From Nocardiopsis endophytica (GTDB lineage: Bacteria; Actinomycetota; Actinomycetes; Streptosporangiales; Streptosporangiaceae): 35,004 nt of DNA. The DNA lies in the NCBI RefSeq assembly GCF_027706725.1, contig NZ_JAQFWQ010000077.1:1-35004 (forward strand), read 5' to 3'. Shown piece after piece: positions 23,972 through 32,895 of the stretch. The notes beneath the pieces are model-generated. The model had not been told where the DNA came from, searched no databases, and saw only the letters and a program-made list of their open reading frames with translations. The translations under genes and the position numbers were made by a program. Every line of letters begins with the position of its first letter. Position 1 is the stretch's first letter.

Positions 23972-26500
23972 CTACGCGTCCGCCTCTGCCTCGACGGTCG
24001 CTGACAGCCGTGTGTCGGCGTAGGAGCGGCCCACGAGGACGTCGTACGTTCCTGGGACGAGACGCCACGCGTGAGCCTCCTCGTCCCACACCTCCGCCGC
24101 GCGCTTGGGGACCGTCAGCAGCGCCTCGGCCGTCTCCCCCGGGCCCGCCTGTACCGTCGCGAAGCCCGCCAGCCAGCGGGCCGGACGGTCTCCCGGCTCA
24201 TGCGGGGCCAGGTACACCTGCACGACCTCGCGCCCCGTGCGCTCACCCGCATTGGTCACGCGCACGCGCACCCGGGCCAGGCCAGAGTCGCCGCTCCCGG
24301 CCGCCTCGACCTCGACGTCGTCGTAGGCCCAGTCCGTGTACGTCAGGCCGTGCCCGAACCAGTACGCGGGCGCCGTCCCCGCGCGCTCCCAGGCCCGGTA
24401 GCCGATGAACACGCCCTCGTCGTAGTCCAGGTTCCCGTCGGTCGGCACGACGTCCCACACCGGCACGTCCTTCTCCTCCGCGGGCCAGGTGGTGGGCAGG
24501 CGCCCGCCCGGCTCCCGCTCCCCCAGCAGCACGTCGGCCAGGGCCGCCCCCAGCTCCTGCCCGCCGAACCAGGTGAGCAGCACCGCGTCGACGTCCTCAC
24601 GCCACGGCATGAGCACCGGGGAGCCCGCGTTGACCACGGCCACCGTGCGCGGAGCGGCCTCGGCCACGCGCGCGACCAGCTCGTCCTGGCGGCCGGGCAG
24701 CGCCAGCGTGGTGCGGTCGAAGCCCTCGGACTCCACGTCCTCGGTGGTCGCGGCGATGACGACGGCGACATCGGCGTCGGCCGCCGCGGCGACCGCCTCG
24801 GCGATGAGGGTGTCGTCGTCGGCCGTCGGGTCGCCGTGGTTGAGGCTGAACCCGATGAAGGCGAAGTCGCCCATCGCCTGGCCGGTGGTGTGGAGGGTGA
24901 CCTCCACGTGGACCTGCTCGCCCGCCACCAGTTCCGCGGTGGCCTCCCTCTGGGGCGGGTGCAGGAAGGCGGTCGCGGGGTCGGCGCCCTCGGGCTCGAT
25001 CGTCCCGTCGAAGAGCGTCTCGCCCCCGACGGTGAGGACGAACCGGCCGATGCCCGCGACGGCGAAGGTGTGCGTCCCCGAGGTGGCCGGCGTGAACGTT
25101 CCCGAGGCGACGACCTTGGACAGCTCCCCCGGCACGACGCCTTCGGGGAGTTCGCCGATCCAGCGCGCCGTGCCGTCGGCGAGGGGTTCGGACGCGACCT
25201 GCACGCCGTCGGTGTCGTAGAAGGCGGCGGTCAGCGGCCCGGGAAGGGGCGGGTGGTTCTCCCTCGGGTCGGCGCCGACGCTGTAGGTCAGCTCCACGCC
25301 CTCGGGGAGGGCGTCGCGGAGCCCTTCCAAGGGCGTGACGGTCCGCTCGGCGAAGACGGTGGCGCTGCCGCCTCCGCTGGTGCGCGCCTCGGACGCGGCG
25401 AGGCCGATCAGCGCCACCTTGCGGATGCTTCCACCCTGGCCCTCGCCTCCGGCTCGGCCCACGTCCAGGGGCAGGGCACGGCCCTCGTTGCGGAGGAGGA
25501 CGAAGGATCGCGTGGCAACCTCGCGGGCGATGGCGCGCCCGTCCAAGGGCTCGGGCAGTGCCTCCTCCGGCACGATGGGGTCGGCGCCGTCGAGCAGCCC
25601 TACGCGCGCGGCGAGCAGGAGCATCCGCCGCGCCATGGCGTCGACGGCCGCCTCCGGCACGCGCCCGTCCCGGACGGCGGCGACCAGCTTCGCGCCGTAG
25701 ACCGTGTCGGGGCCCGGCATCGCCGCGTCGAGCCCGGCGAGGGCGTCGCCCACGGTGTCCCGGGCGGCCGTCCAGTCCGACACGATGAACCCGTCGAAGC
25801 CGAACTCGTCCCGCAGCACGGCGTTGAGCTGCTGGTGCTCGGTCATCGTGGTGCCGTTGACCTTGTTGTAGGCGGCCATCACGCCCCAGGGGCGGGCGTC
25901 GGCGACGATGTGCTCGAAGGGCGCCAGGTAGGTCTCGCGGAGCGCGCGCTCGCTGACGCGGTTGTCGACGGTGAAGCGGTCGGTCTCGGCGTCGTTGGCG
26001 ACGAAGTGCTTGACGGTGGTGCCGACGCCGCCCTCCTGCACGCCCTGCACGTAGGCGGCGCCGATCACCCCGGTCAGGCGGGGGTCCTCGGAGTAGCACT
26101 CGAAGTGGCGGCCGCCGAGCGGGCTGCGGTGCATGTTGACGGTGGGGGCGAGGAGGACGTGCACGCCCTTGCGGCGGGCCTCCTGGGCGAGCAGGTGCCC
26201 GGCGCGCCGCACCACGTGCGGGTCCCAGGTGGCGGCGATGGCGGTCGGGCTGGGGAGCTGGACGGAGGGGTCGTCGGGCGTCCACCGCTCGCCGCGCACG
26301 CCGACCGGGCCGTCGGACATGACCAGCCGACCCAGGCCGATCTCGGGGGCGGGGGCGATCGCCCACATGGAGGCGCCGGAGAGCAGGCGGACCTTGCCCT
26401 CCAGGTCGAGCCGGGCGAGCGCCTCGTCGACGCGGCGCGCCCGCCGCTCCTGGGCCTCTCGCTCGTCGGCTCCGTCGGGTTCGGATGCGGGTGCGGGCAT
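23972..26500 (-). CDS. Family 3 glycoside hydrolase (beta-glucosidase-like)
   Basis: This 842-residue enzyme should cleave terminal beta-linked sugars. The GH3 N-terminal barrel (about 25-320) has HRSPLGGRHFECYSEDP, VKHFVAND and the nucleophile Asp242 in GFIVSDW. The GH3 C-terminal domain (about 325-650) is interrupted by a PA14-like beta insertion (about 415-560). A C-terminal Fn3-like domain (about 730-835; VTNAGERTGREVVQVYLAP) closes it. No signal peptide is seen, so it is probably cytoplasmic and acts on imported oligosaccharides or glycosides. The domain order matches PA14-containing beta-glucosidases. The ATG follows AAGGGGG. A divergent TetR gene and an 18-bp palindrome 53 bp upstream suggest specific control. 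Exact substrate is unknown. Confidence 0.94.
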   Translation of the reverse strand: MPAPASEPDGADEREAQERRARRVDEALARLDLEGKVRLLSGASMWAIAPAPEIGLGRLVMSDGPVGVRGERWTPDDPSVQLPSPTAIAATWDPHVVRRAGHLLAQEARRKGVHVLLAPTVNMHRSPLGGRHFECYSEDPRLTGVIGAAYVQGVQEGGVGTTVKHFVANDAETDRFTVDNRVSERALRETYLAPFEHIVADARPWGVMAAYNKVNGTTMTEHQQLNAVLRDEFGFDGFIVSDWTAARDTVGDALAGLDAAMPGPDTVYGAKLVAAVRDGRVPEAAVDAMARRMLLLAARVGLLDGADPIVPEEALPEPLDGRAIAREVATRSFVLLRNEGRALPLDVGRAGGEGQGGSIRKVALIGLAASEARTSGGGSATVFAERTVTPLEGLRDALPEGVELTYSVGADPRENHPPLPGPLTAAFYDTDGVQVASEPLADGTARWIGELPEGVVPGELSKVVASGTFTPATSGTHTFAVAGIGRFVLTVGGETLFDGTIEPEGADPATAFLHPPQREATAELVAGEQVHVEVTLHTTGQAMGDFAFIGFSLNHGDPTADDDTLIAEAVAAAADADVAVVIAATTEDVESEGFDRTTLALPGRQDELVARVAEAAPRTVAVVNAGSPVLMPWREDVDAVLLTWFGGQELGAALADVLLGEREPGGRLPTTWPAEEKDVPVWDVVPTDGNLDYDEGVFIGYRAWERAGTAPAYWFGHGLTYTDWAYDDVEVEAAGSGDSGLARVRVRVTNAGERTGREVVQVYLAPHEPGDRPARWLAGFATVQAGPGETAEALLTVPKRAAEVWDEEAHAWRLVPGTYDVLVGRSYADTRLSATVEAEADA

Positions 26501-26552
26501 GGCGGCCCCCTTCGGTCGCGTTCTCTGTCGGCCCGGACGTGGCCCAGTTCAC

Positions 26553-26570
26553 CTACCGAGTACTCGGTAG
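26553..26570. promoter_or_regulatory. Perfect 18-bp palindrome, probable TetR operator
   Basis: CTACCGAGTACTCGGTAG is self-complementary along its whole length. It lies 53 bp upstream of the GH3 start and about 150 bp upstream of the divergent TetR start. A TACCGAGTACTCGGTA core is a familiar shape for TetR-family sites, so repression of the hydrolase by the adjacent regulator is the simplest reading. Confidence 0.8.
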
Positions 26571-26722
26571 AACGATACGGTGCCGAGTGTAGGCCGCGCC
26601 CCCGGCGCGCACCAGACCCCTCGCCGGGGTAGCCTCGCGGCACCGCGGCAGGCGGCCGGTCGGCGGCGAACGGCACCGGCGGCCAGCGGCGGCCGGCAGG
26701 CGCGACGGAGAGGACTCAGGTC

Positions 26723-27313
26723 ATGGGAACAGGGCGGGAACGGCGGCGCCCCGGCTATGCGCCGGGCGGGCGGCGGGACGCGATCCTGGACGCCGCGCTG
26801 GACGAGTTCGCGGCCGGGGGCTACAACGGCACGTCGCTGGCCAAGGTCGCCGAGCGGGCCGGGCTGACCCAGCAAGGGCTGCTGCACTACTTCCCCAGCA
26901 AGCAGGCGCTGCTGGTGGCCCTGCTCAACCGGCGCGACGAGATGGACGCGGCCGCCGCCGGGGACGGGCGCGTCAACCTGGTGGAGGTGGTGCGCCGCAA
27001 CGTCGAGCGGCGCGGCATCGTGCAGGTGTACACGGTGCTCAGCGCCGAATCGGTCACCGAGGGCCACCCGGCGCAGGAGTTCTTCCACGACCGGTTCGAC
27101 CGGCTGCGTGTGCGCCTGGAGAAATGGCTGCGCGACGAGCACGGCGACCGGCTGCCGTCAGGGGTCGCCCCCGGTGACGCGGCGTCCCTGCTCATCGCCG
27201 CGATGGACGGGCTGCAGACGCAGTGGCTGCACGACCCGGAGGCGGTCGACATGCCCCGGCTCGTCCAGGTTCTGGCCGACACCCTGGCGGCCCGCGCCAG
27301 CGACGCGGACTGA
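26723..27313 (+). CDS. TetR-family transcriptional regulator
   Basis: This 196-residue regulator has an N-terminal TetR helix-turn-helix (RRDAILDAALDEFAAGGYNGTSLAKVAERAGLTQQGLLHYFPSKQALLVALL, about residues 16-68). A ligand domain in which DGLQTQWLHDPEAVDM is typical of the family follows. The ATG has a GGAGAGGA stretch upstream. It is divergent from the GH3 gene, and the palindrome between them supports control of that gene and perhaps itself. The inducer is unknown; a sugar or glycoside would make sense. It is convergent with the next membrane protein gene, with only 30 bp between stops. Confidence 0.92.
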   Translation: MGTGRERRRPGYAPGGRRDAILDAALDEFAAGGYNGTSLAKVAERAGLTQQGLLHYFPSKQALLVALLNRRDEMDAAAAGDGRVNLVEVVRRNVERRGIVQVYTVLSAESVTEGHPAQEFFHDRFDRLRVRLEKWLRDEHGDRLPSGVAPGDAASLLIAAMDGLQTQWLHDPEAVDMPRLVQVLADTLAARASDAD

Positions 27314-27343
27314 CGTCCGAAGGCCCCGCGCGGTGGCCGGTGG

Positions 27344-28903
27344 CTACCGCCCCGCGAACGCCCTTCCCTTCCGCGCCGCCCAGGCGACGAGCAGGACGGT
27401 CGCCGCCGCCGTCCATCCCACGGCGACGGGCGCCGACAGCAGCCCGGACAGGGGCGGCGCGGCTGCGAGCACGACGGCCGTCGGCCCCTGGAGGTGCCAC
27501 ATGAGGACCTGGATCGGAGCGGAGTTGCCCATCGGCGACTCGTAGCCCGTCCACAGGTGGGCCGGGAGCCGTCCGCGGAACGCCCCGCCCAGGGCCCCGG
27601 CCACGATGGCCGGCAGCAGTGCCGCCACGGCCAGGCCGCGCGCGCCCACCAGCAGGAGGGCCGCCGCCACGCCGGGCACTGCCGTCAGCAGCAGCACGGC
27701 GAGCGGGACGCCCCCGTGCAGCAGCACCGCCGCCGAGGGCCGGTGCGGCAGCAGGAGGAGGCGCTGCGGAACAGCGGCGGTGTAGTCGGCCCCGACGAGG
27801 AGCGGCCGGACGGCGGCGTACAGCAGCAGCGCGGCGGCCACCGCGGCACCCGCCTGGAATGCGGGCTCCGTCCCGGCCCCCGCGGCGACGGCCACGGCGG
27901 CCAGGGCCGCGGCGGCTGCCGAGCGCACCGGCGCCATCGGGTTCCGCAGCAGCCCGGTCGCGTCACGCCAGAACACCAGGGCTCCGGGCCGCGACGGCGG
28001 ACGCAGGCGCCACCGGGTCGAGGGGGCGCGTCCGGCGCCCTCCCGCAGCATGTCGTGGCTCCAGGTCGACTCGCTGAGCCAGAGGCCGTAGCGGATCGCG
28101 GCGTGCATGTCGGCGCGCGAGCGCAGGGTGCCGGCGGAAACGCCGCCCATCGTGCGCTCGACCGCCACCGCCGCCGGGACGACCACGGCCGCGGCCAGGC
28201 CGAGAAGGACCCACGGGCCGGTCGCCGCCAGGGCCGCGACCGGGGCGTCCCAGGGCCCCAGCGCGGAGGCGAACAGCAGGGCGGCCGCGGCCAGGGCGAA
28301 GGGCGCCAGCCAGGCCAGGACCCGGGCGCTCTCCGGGAAGCGGACGACGACCGCGCCGACGGCGGCGCTGCCCACACCCATCAGGCCCCCGGCCAGGATC
28401 GCGGGGGCGAGCGCGACCGTCCCGATCACCGCGGCGGCGGCCAGCCCGGACAGCCCGCCCACCGCGCCCCGGACGGCGTACGCGCGGAGCATCAGCGGCC
28501 GCATCAGGGGGCGGCGCGGGACGGGGAGCGCCAGGAGCCAGTCGACCATGGGGCGCTCGACCGCGATCGGCCCGCGGACCAGGGCGTCGCGGACGGACAG
28601 CCACAGGACCGCGAGCACCGCGAGCGCGACCGCCTCCGGGAGCACGGGGGCGACGCGTCCGGCCCACGCGGGCGGCTCGGGGGCGGCGAGCGTCGAGTCC
28701 AGCCAGGACAGGAACGACATCCCCGCCATGAGGGCGGTGAAGACGACGATGTAGACCGTGGTGGCCGTGCTCTCCTCCGAGCGGCCGCGGGCGGCCCGCC
28801 GGGCCCGGCGAAGGCGCCGGACGACCTCGTCGGCGGCGGCCGGGGGCGGGGTCGCGGCCGGGCCGGGGCCCGGGGGTGGGGCCGGGGCCGGCTGTGCGCT
28901 CAC
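27344..28903 (-). CDS. Polytopic membrane protein, ABC partner (DUF6297-like)
   Basis: This 519-residue protein has about ten hydrophobic segments after a polar Pro/Ala-rich N-terminus and a basic RRLRRARRAARGR stretch. The first segment is TVYIVVFTALMAGMSFLSWL; the last is VAVGWTAAATVLLVAWAA. Its GTG start overlaps the stop of the ABC ATPase gene by four bases (GTGA), so the two are almost certainly a complex. It resembles the actinobacterial DUF6297 family as I remember it, but that is tentative. Function is probably export or membrane-lipid/peptide handling; substrate unknown. A longer frame upstream lies wholly antisense-like in composition within the ATPase gene and is rejected. Confidence 0.8.
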   Translation of the reverse strand: MSAQPAPAPPPGPGPAATPPPAAADEVVRRLRRARRAARGRSEESTATTVYIVVFTALMAGMSFLSWLDSTLAAPEPPAWAGRVAPVLPEAVALAVLAVLWLSVRDALVRGPIAVERPMVDWLLALPVPRRPLMRPLMLRAYAVRGAVGGLSGLAAAAVIGTVALAPAILAGGLMGVGSAAVGAVVVRFPESARVLAWLAPFALAAAALLFASALGPWDAPVAALAATGPWVLLGLAAAVVVPAAVAVERTMGGVSAGTLRSRADMHAAIRYGLWLSESTWSHDMLREGAGRAPSTRWRLRPPSRPGALVFWRDATGLLRNPMAPVRSAAAAALAAVAVAAGAGTEPAFQAGAAVAAALLLYAAVRPLLVGADYTAAVPQRLLLLPHRPSAAVLLHGGVPLAVLLLTAVPGVAAALLLVGARGLAVAALLPAIVAGALGGAFRGRLPAHLWTGYESPMGNSAPIQVLMWHLQGPTAVVLAAAPPLSGLLSAPVAVGWTAAATVLLVAWAARKGRAFAGR

Positions 28904-29538
28904 GACAGGTCCGTCCGCGCGTCGCAGACCCGCTCGGCGAGCGCGTCGTCGTGGGTGGCCAACAGGACGGCCGTCCCCTGCTCCCGCGCCTCCTCCACGA
29001 GGACGGCCAGCAGGTCGCGGGCGTCCCCGTCGAGGTGCCGCTCGGGCTCGTCGAGGACCGCCAGCCGTGCGGGCGGCCGGACCAGGAGGCCGGCGAGCAT
29101 CATGAGCTGCTGCAGCCCCTTGGACAGCCGTCCCGGCGCCATGTCGGCGTGCCCGGCGAGGCGGCAGCGCTCGACGGCCCGGCCCACGAGGTCCGCGGCC
29201 CCGCCCCCGGCGCCGTGGCCGATGGCGGCCAGCTCCAAGTGCTCGCGCACCGTCAGGTCGGGGTAGAAGACCGCCTCGTCCAGGACGAACACGTCCCGGC
29301 GGAACTCCAGGTCGGCCTCGCGCGGAGGCTTCCCGCACACCCGCACCCCGCCCTCGTCGGGCGCTTCCCGCCCCGCGACGATCCGGACGAGCGTCGACTT
29401 GCCCGAGCCGTTGGCGCCGCGCACGGCGAGCCCGCCGCCCGCCTCCAGGCGCAGGTCAATGGGCCCGAGGACGCGCCGCCCGCCGTAGCGCTGTACGACA
29501 CCGTCCGCTGTGAGTACCGGTTCCACGGCTCCGAGCAT
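28900..29538 (-). CDS. ABC transporter ATP-binding protein
   Basis: This 212-residue ATPase is short but complete: Walker A GANGSGKST (about residue 38), signature LSKGLQQLMMLAGLL, Walker B LAVLDEPERHLD and H-loop ATHDD. It should power the membrane protein encoded immediately downstream (4-base overlap). The start is uncertain: 29538 gives MLGAVEPVLTADGVVQRYGG, and an in-frame ATG at 29565 would add nine residues; neither has a strong ribosome binding site. The divergent rmuC gene begins at 29641, so both promoters share about 100 bp. Confidence 0.88.
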   Translation of the reverse strand: MLGAVEPVLTADGVVQRYGGRRVLGPIDLRLEAGGGLAVRGANGSGKSTLVRIVAGREAPDEGGVRVCGKPPREADLEFRRDVFVLDEAVFYPDLTVREHLELAAIGHGAGGGAADLVGRAVERCRLAGHADMAPGRLSKGLQQLMMLAGLLVRPPARLAVLDEPERHLDGDARDLLAVLVEEAREQGTAVLLATHDDALAERVCDARTDLS

Positions 29539-29640
29539 GCCAGCACGCGGGACCCCGGGGCGCATCCCAGCCGATGTCCTGACGCATCCCGCGCGTGGCG
29601 GAAAGGCCCCGGACGCCGAGGATTGAGAACATAGGCCGCC

Positions 29641-31050
29641 ATGAACGGCCTTGAGATGATCCTGGTGCTTCTGGTGGGACTGGCCATCGGGGCGGCCTTG
29701 GGGTGGATGCTGGCGCGCAGCCGCACCGCCGAGTCCCACGCCCGCGCGCGGGCCGCCGAGGAGCGCGCCGCCTACATCGAGGAGCAGCTCGCCGACAAGT
29801 TCCGCGCGCTCTCCGCGCAGGCGCTCGACGACACCAACCAGCGCTTCCTGGAGCTGGCGGAGGGGCGCCTCAGGGCGGTGGGCGCCGAGGCCGGGCAGGA
29901 CATGGAGCAGCGGCGGCAGGCCGTGGAGCGGCTGGTCGAGCCGCTGCAGCAGGCGCTGTCCAAGGTGGAGGGGCAGCTGCGCGAGGCCGACGCCGGGCGC
30001 AGGGCGGCCCACGCCGAGCTGGCCAAGCAGGTCGAGTACGTCAGGGAGGGGTCGGACCGGCTGCGCGACCAGACGCGCGCGCTGGTGACCGCCCTGCGGC
30101 GCCCCGAGGCGCGCGGGCGCTGGGGCGAGATGCAGCTCCGGCGGGTGGCCGAGATGGCCGGGATGAGCTCGTACTGCGACTTCGAGGAGCAGGCGAGCGT
30201 GCGCACGGACGACGGGGTGCAGCGGCCGGACATGGTGGTGCGGCTGGCCGGGGGAAAGAACATCGTCGTGGACTCGAAGGTGTCCCTGGCGGCGTACCTG
30301 GAGGCGGCCGAGACCGACGAGGAGGACGTGCGGGCCGAACGGCTGCGCGCGCACGCCCGGCACCTGAGGGCGCACGTCGACCAGCTCTCCGGGAAGGCGT
30401 ACTGGAGGGCGTTCGACCCGGCCCCTGAGTTCGTGGTGCTGTTCATCCCCGGGGAGGCGTTCCTGGCGCCCGCCCTGGGGGAGGATCCGGGGCTGCTGGA
30501 GTACGCGATGGGGCGCAGGGTGCACATCGCGACGCCGACGACGCTGGTGTCGCTGCTGAGGACGGCGCAGTACGCGTGGCAGCAGGAGGCGCTGAGCGAG
30601 AACGCGCGCGAGGTGTTCGAGCTCGGCAAGCAGCTGCACGCGCGCTTGGCGACGCTGGGCGGCCACGTGGACGGGCTGGGGCGCGCGCTGTCCCGGGCGG
30701 TGGCCTCGTACAACCAGACGGTGGGGTCGCTGGAGAGCCGGGTCCTGGTGACGGCGCGGCGGTTCGAGCGGCTGGGGCTGGTGGAGGAGGAGCTGGAGGC
30801 GCCGCGCGGGGTCGAGGAGCAGGCGCGCCCGCTGGCGTCGGCCGAGCTGACGGCCGAACTCGCGGGGGATCCGCCTCACCCGGAACCGGAGGTTGCGCTG
30901 CCCGGAAACGGGCAGGAGGAGACGGAAAACGGCGCGGACCCGGCCCACGCCGAACTGTACGGCGGCGCCTTCGCACCCCCGGACCCGGAAGACGCGGCCG
31001 ACACGGGCCCCGAGAAAGAGCACGATTATTCACCACGAGTGACACACTGA
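29641..31050 (+). CDS. rmuC: DNA recombination protein RmuC
   Basis: This 469-residue protein has an N-terminal membrane segment (MILVLLVGLAIGAALGWMLA), a long coiled coil (about 30-150; many Glu/Ala/Arg), then the RmuC nuclease-like core (about 155-360). Conserved core stretches are RGRWGEMQLRRVAEMAGM, PDMVVRLAGGKNIVVDSKVSL, FVVLFIPGEAFL and IATPTTLVSLLRTAQYAW. In E. coli RmuC limits inversions at short inverted repeats; a similar genome-stability role is inferred here. The last ~70 residues are acidic and variable. No good ribosome binding site precedes the ATG, so a leaderless or near-leaderless start is possible. Confidence 0.93.
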   Translation: MNGLEMILVLLVGLAIGAALGWMLARSRTAESHARARAAEERAAYIEEQLADKFRALSAQALDDTNQRFLELAEGRLRAVGAEAGQDMEQRRQAVERLVEPLQQALSKVEGQLREADAGRRAAHAELAKQVEYVREGSDRLRDQTRALVTALRRPEARGRWGEMQLRRVAEMAGMSSYCDFEEQASVRTDDGVQRPDMVVRLAGGKNIVVDSKVSLAAYLEAAETDEEDVRAERLRAHARHLRAHVDQLSGKAYWRAFDPAPEFVVLFIPGEAFLAPALGEDPGLLEYAMGRRVHIATPTTLVSLLRTAQYAWQQEALSENAREVFELGKQLHARLATLGGHVDGLGRALSRAVASYNQTVGSLESRVLVTARRFERLGLVEEELEAPRGVEEQARPLASAELTAELAGDPPHPEPEVALPGNGQEETENGADPAHAELYGGAFAPPDPEDAADTGPEKEHDYSPRVTH

Positions 31051-31082
31051 ACACTGTGAGTCATATAAGGGAGCGTGCGGGC

Positions 31083-31805
31083 ATGGCCACGCGGAACACG
31101 GAGTCGCCTGAGGACCCTCGGGCCCCTTTCTTCGTGCCTCCGCCGTCCCGCCGGCGCGGAAGCACCGACCCGGCCGCCGCGCGGTCGGCGTCCGGGAAGA
31201 CGGCCACGCCGAAGGGCGGAAAGGCGAGGGCGCCGTCCCGCGCCCAGGGGCCCCGCAAGCAGGCCCGCGAGGCGCCTGAGCGCAAGAGGCGGCAGGAGGC
31301 GGCCCGGAAGGCGCCGCAGAGGCCTCACAAGCCCCAGAAGTCGAAGGCGGGCGCCGGGGCGGGCGGGGCTGCGGGTGGGGCCGCGGCCGGGGCGGCCGGG
31401 ATCCGGCTGACCGGGCGCGGCGGCGTCCTGGTGATCATGGCGGCGAGCCTGTCGGCGGCGCTGACCGCCGAGGCCACCGGGTGGGGGTTCCTCAACGGGG
31501 CGGCGTTCGTGGTGGCCTGCGTCCTGGCGGCGCTGCTGGTGCGGCCGTCGGACCTGCTGGGGCTGACGGTGAGCCCGCCGCTGGCCTACTTCACGGCGGC
31601 GGTGGCGGCCGAATGCGTGCTGACGCTGGGCAGCACCGGCTTCGTGCGCGCGCTGGCGCTCGGCATGGGCACACGGCTCGCCGACATCGCGCCGTGGCTG
31701 TTCCTCGGCACCGCGCTGGTGCTGATCATCTCGGTGTTCCGCGGGCTCCCCTCCAACGTGCGGGACTTCAGCGACGAGCTCAACGGGCGCCGCCCGCGCG
31801 GCTGA
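31083..31805 (+). CDS. DUF6542-like membrane protein
   Basis: This 240-residue protein has a ~105-residue disordered, Lys/Arg/Ala/Pro-rich N-terminal half (KRRQEAARKAPQRPHKPQK), then four hydrophobic segments: GVLVIMAASLSAALTAEA, AAFVVACVLAALLV, YFTAAVAAECVLTLG and APWLFLGTALVLIISVF. That layout is typical of actinobacterial DUF6542 proteins near xse/rmuC genes, whose function is unknown. The ATG at 31083 follows GGGAG; an in-frame GTG at 31055 is possible but poorer. It lies 32 bp after rmuC on the same strand and may be co-transcribed. Confidence 0.82.
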   Translation: MATRNTESPEDPRAPFFVPPPSRRRGSTDPAAARSASGKTATPKGGKARAPSRAQGPRKQAREAPERKRRQEAARKAPQRPHKPQKSKAGAGAGGAAGGAAAGAAGIRLTGRGGVLVIMAASLSAALTAEATGWGFLNGAAFVVACVLAALLVRPSDLLGLTVSPPLAYFTAAVAAECVLTLGSTGFVRALALGMGTRLADIAPWLFLGTALVLIISVFRGLPSNVRDFSDELNGRRPRG

Positions 31806-31878
31806 ACCGCGCCGTCGTCGGGGCGGGCCACCGGGAGCGATCATGGAAAACCGGTGTCGGCCTTCGGCTGGTCGCTGG

Positions 31879-31884
31879 CAGACT
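31879..31884 (+). promoter_or_regulatory. Candidate -10 for a leaderless methyltransferase transcript
   Basis: CAGACT ends seven bases before the ATG at 31892, and no ribosome binding site is visible. The spacing is the same as at 6800 and at xseA. Confidence 0.45.
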
Positions 31885-31891
31885 GCCCCGC

Positions 31892-32587
31892 ATGATCCCG
31901 TTCTCCGATTTCGACACCCGCAGGTACCCGACCGTCGACGTGGCCACCGGCTACGGCGCCTGGGCGAAGACCTATGAGGGCACGGTCGAGGACCTGATGG
32001 ACATCGACCTGCTGGAGCGCCTGAACGGCCCGGAGTGGGCGTCGGTGCGGCGCGCGGCGGACCTGGGCTGCGGGACGGGGAGGACCGGTGCCTGGCTGCG
32101 CGAGAAGGGGGCGCGGAGTGTCGACGGGGTGGACCTGACCCCGGAGATGCTGGCCATCGCGGAGGAGAAGGGGGCGCATGAGAGCCTCCGCGTGGGGGAC
32201 GCGACCGACAGCGGGCTCGAGGGCGGGGCATACGACCTGGTCATCTCGTCGCTGATCGACGAGCACCTGGAGGACGTGGGCCCGCTGTACGCGGAGGCGG
32301 CGCGGCTGGCGCGGCCGGGCGGGTGGCTGGTGATGGTGACGTTCCACCCGCAGTTCATGATCACGACGGGGATGCCGACGCACTACACGGATGCCCGGGG
32401 GCGTTCGTTCACGATCGCGACGCACCTGCACCTGGTGAGCGACCACGTGAAGGCGGCGGTGGCCGCGGGGTGGCAGCTGAGGGAGATGCACGAGGGCGTC
32501 GTGGACGACCGGTGGGTGGAACTGAAGCCGAAGTGGGCGAAGTTCCGGAGCACCCCGGTATCTGCGGTGTACGCCTGGCAGAAGTGA
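31892..32587 (+). CDS. Class I SAM-dependent methyltransferase
   Basis: This 231-residue protein carries the Rossmann-type SAM motif I ADLGCGTGRTGAWL (about residue 54), the acidic motif II VDGVDLTPEMLA, and a later DLVISSLIDEHLEDVGPLYAEAARLARPGGWLVMVTFHP segment as motifs IV-VI. It is a full-length small-molecule-type methyltransferase; nothing shows the substrate. The start is placed at 31892 from the leaderless -10 spacing. Upstream, 86 bp separate it from the DUF6542 stop. The CRISPR remnants begin about 50 bp after its stop. Confidence 0.88.
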   Translation: MIPFSDFDTRRYPTVDVATGYGAWAKTYEGTVEDLMDIDLLERLNGPEWASVRRAADLGCGTGRTGAWLREKGARSVDGVDLTPEMLAIAEEKGAHESLRVGDATDSGLEGGAYDLVISSLIDEHLEDVGPLYAEAARLARPGGWLVMVTFHPQFMITTGMPTHYTDARGRSFTIATHLHLVSDHVKAAVAAGWQLREMHEGVVDDRWVELKPKWAKFRSTPVSAVYAWQK

Positions 32588-32592
32588 GGTAG

Positions 32593-32619
32593 CCAGCCCA
32601 GGGCCCCGGTGGGGGCTGG
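32593..32619 (+). terminator. Possible methyltransferase terminator
   Basis: CCAGCCC and GGGCTGG form a 7-bp stem just after the methyltransferase stop, with a GC-rich loop. There is no T-tract. Confidence 0.45.
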
Positions 32620-32636
32620 GGGCGCGGCCGGGAACG

Positions 32637-32861
32637 AGGGCAGCCCCGCCTGTGCGGGGAGAGACCCTACGATCACACTCCCAGACGGCACCGGGGGTCC
32701 ATCCCCGACAGAGCGGGGCACGGAGACCGTGGCCGCAGGAGGCGGCGAGCCGCCTGCCTGACCAGGCGGACAAGCGAGCCATGGACGTCGGCCCGACCTG
32801 AGCCCAGTTGACCGTGCACCAATTCAGGAAGCTGGGCCCACCCCCGCGCAGCAGGGAAGAG
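32637..32861 (-). CRISPR. Decayed CRISPR repeats on the trailer side
   Basis: Degenerate copies of the repeat lie at about 32637-32664, 32696-32723 (GGTCCATCCCCG kept) and 32835-32861. The last is exactly 61 bp before the recognisable repeat at 32896, the normal repeat-plus-spacer step. The stretch 32724-32834 has no clear copy but does contain a small GCAGGAGGCGGC/GCCGCCTGC hairpin. This looks like the old, eroded end of the array. Confidence 0.55.
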
Positions 32862-32895
32862 TGTCGTCCTCACGTTGGTCATGACCGTTCTCGGT

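Noticed and set aside
24071-26632. An 853-residue plus-strand frame opposite the GH3 gene
   Set aside because: The opposite strand encodes a complete family 3 hydrolase with catalytic motifs; this frame is compositional.
27314-27343. Terminator between the TetR and ABC membrane protein stops
   Set aside because: The 30-bp gap has only a short imperfect GGCC pairing, not enough to call.
28904-29338. N-terminal extension of the ABC membrane protein to 29338
   Set aside because: The extra 145 residues are Arg/Gly-rich, lie inside the ATPase gene, and the GTGA overlap gives a better start.
32724-32834. Possible further CRISPR repeats between the eroded copies
   Set aside because: No position at the expected 61-bp steps shows convincing similarity to the repeat.
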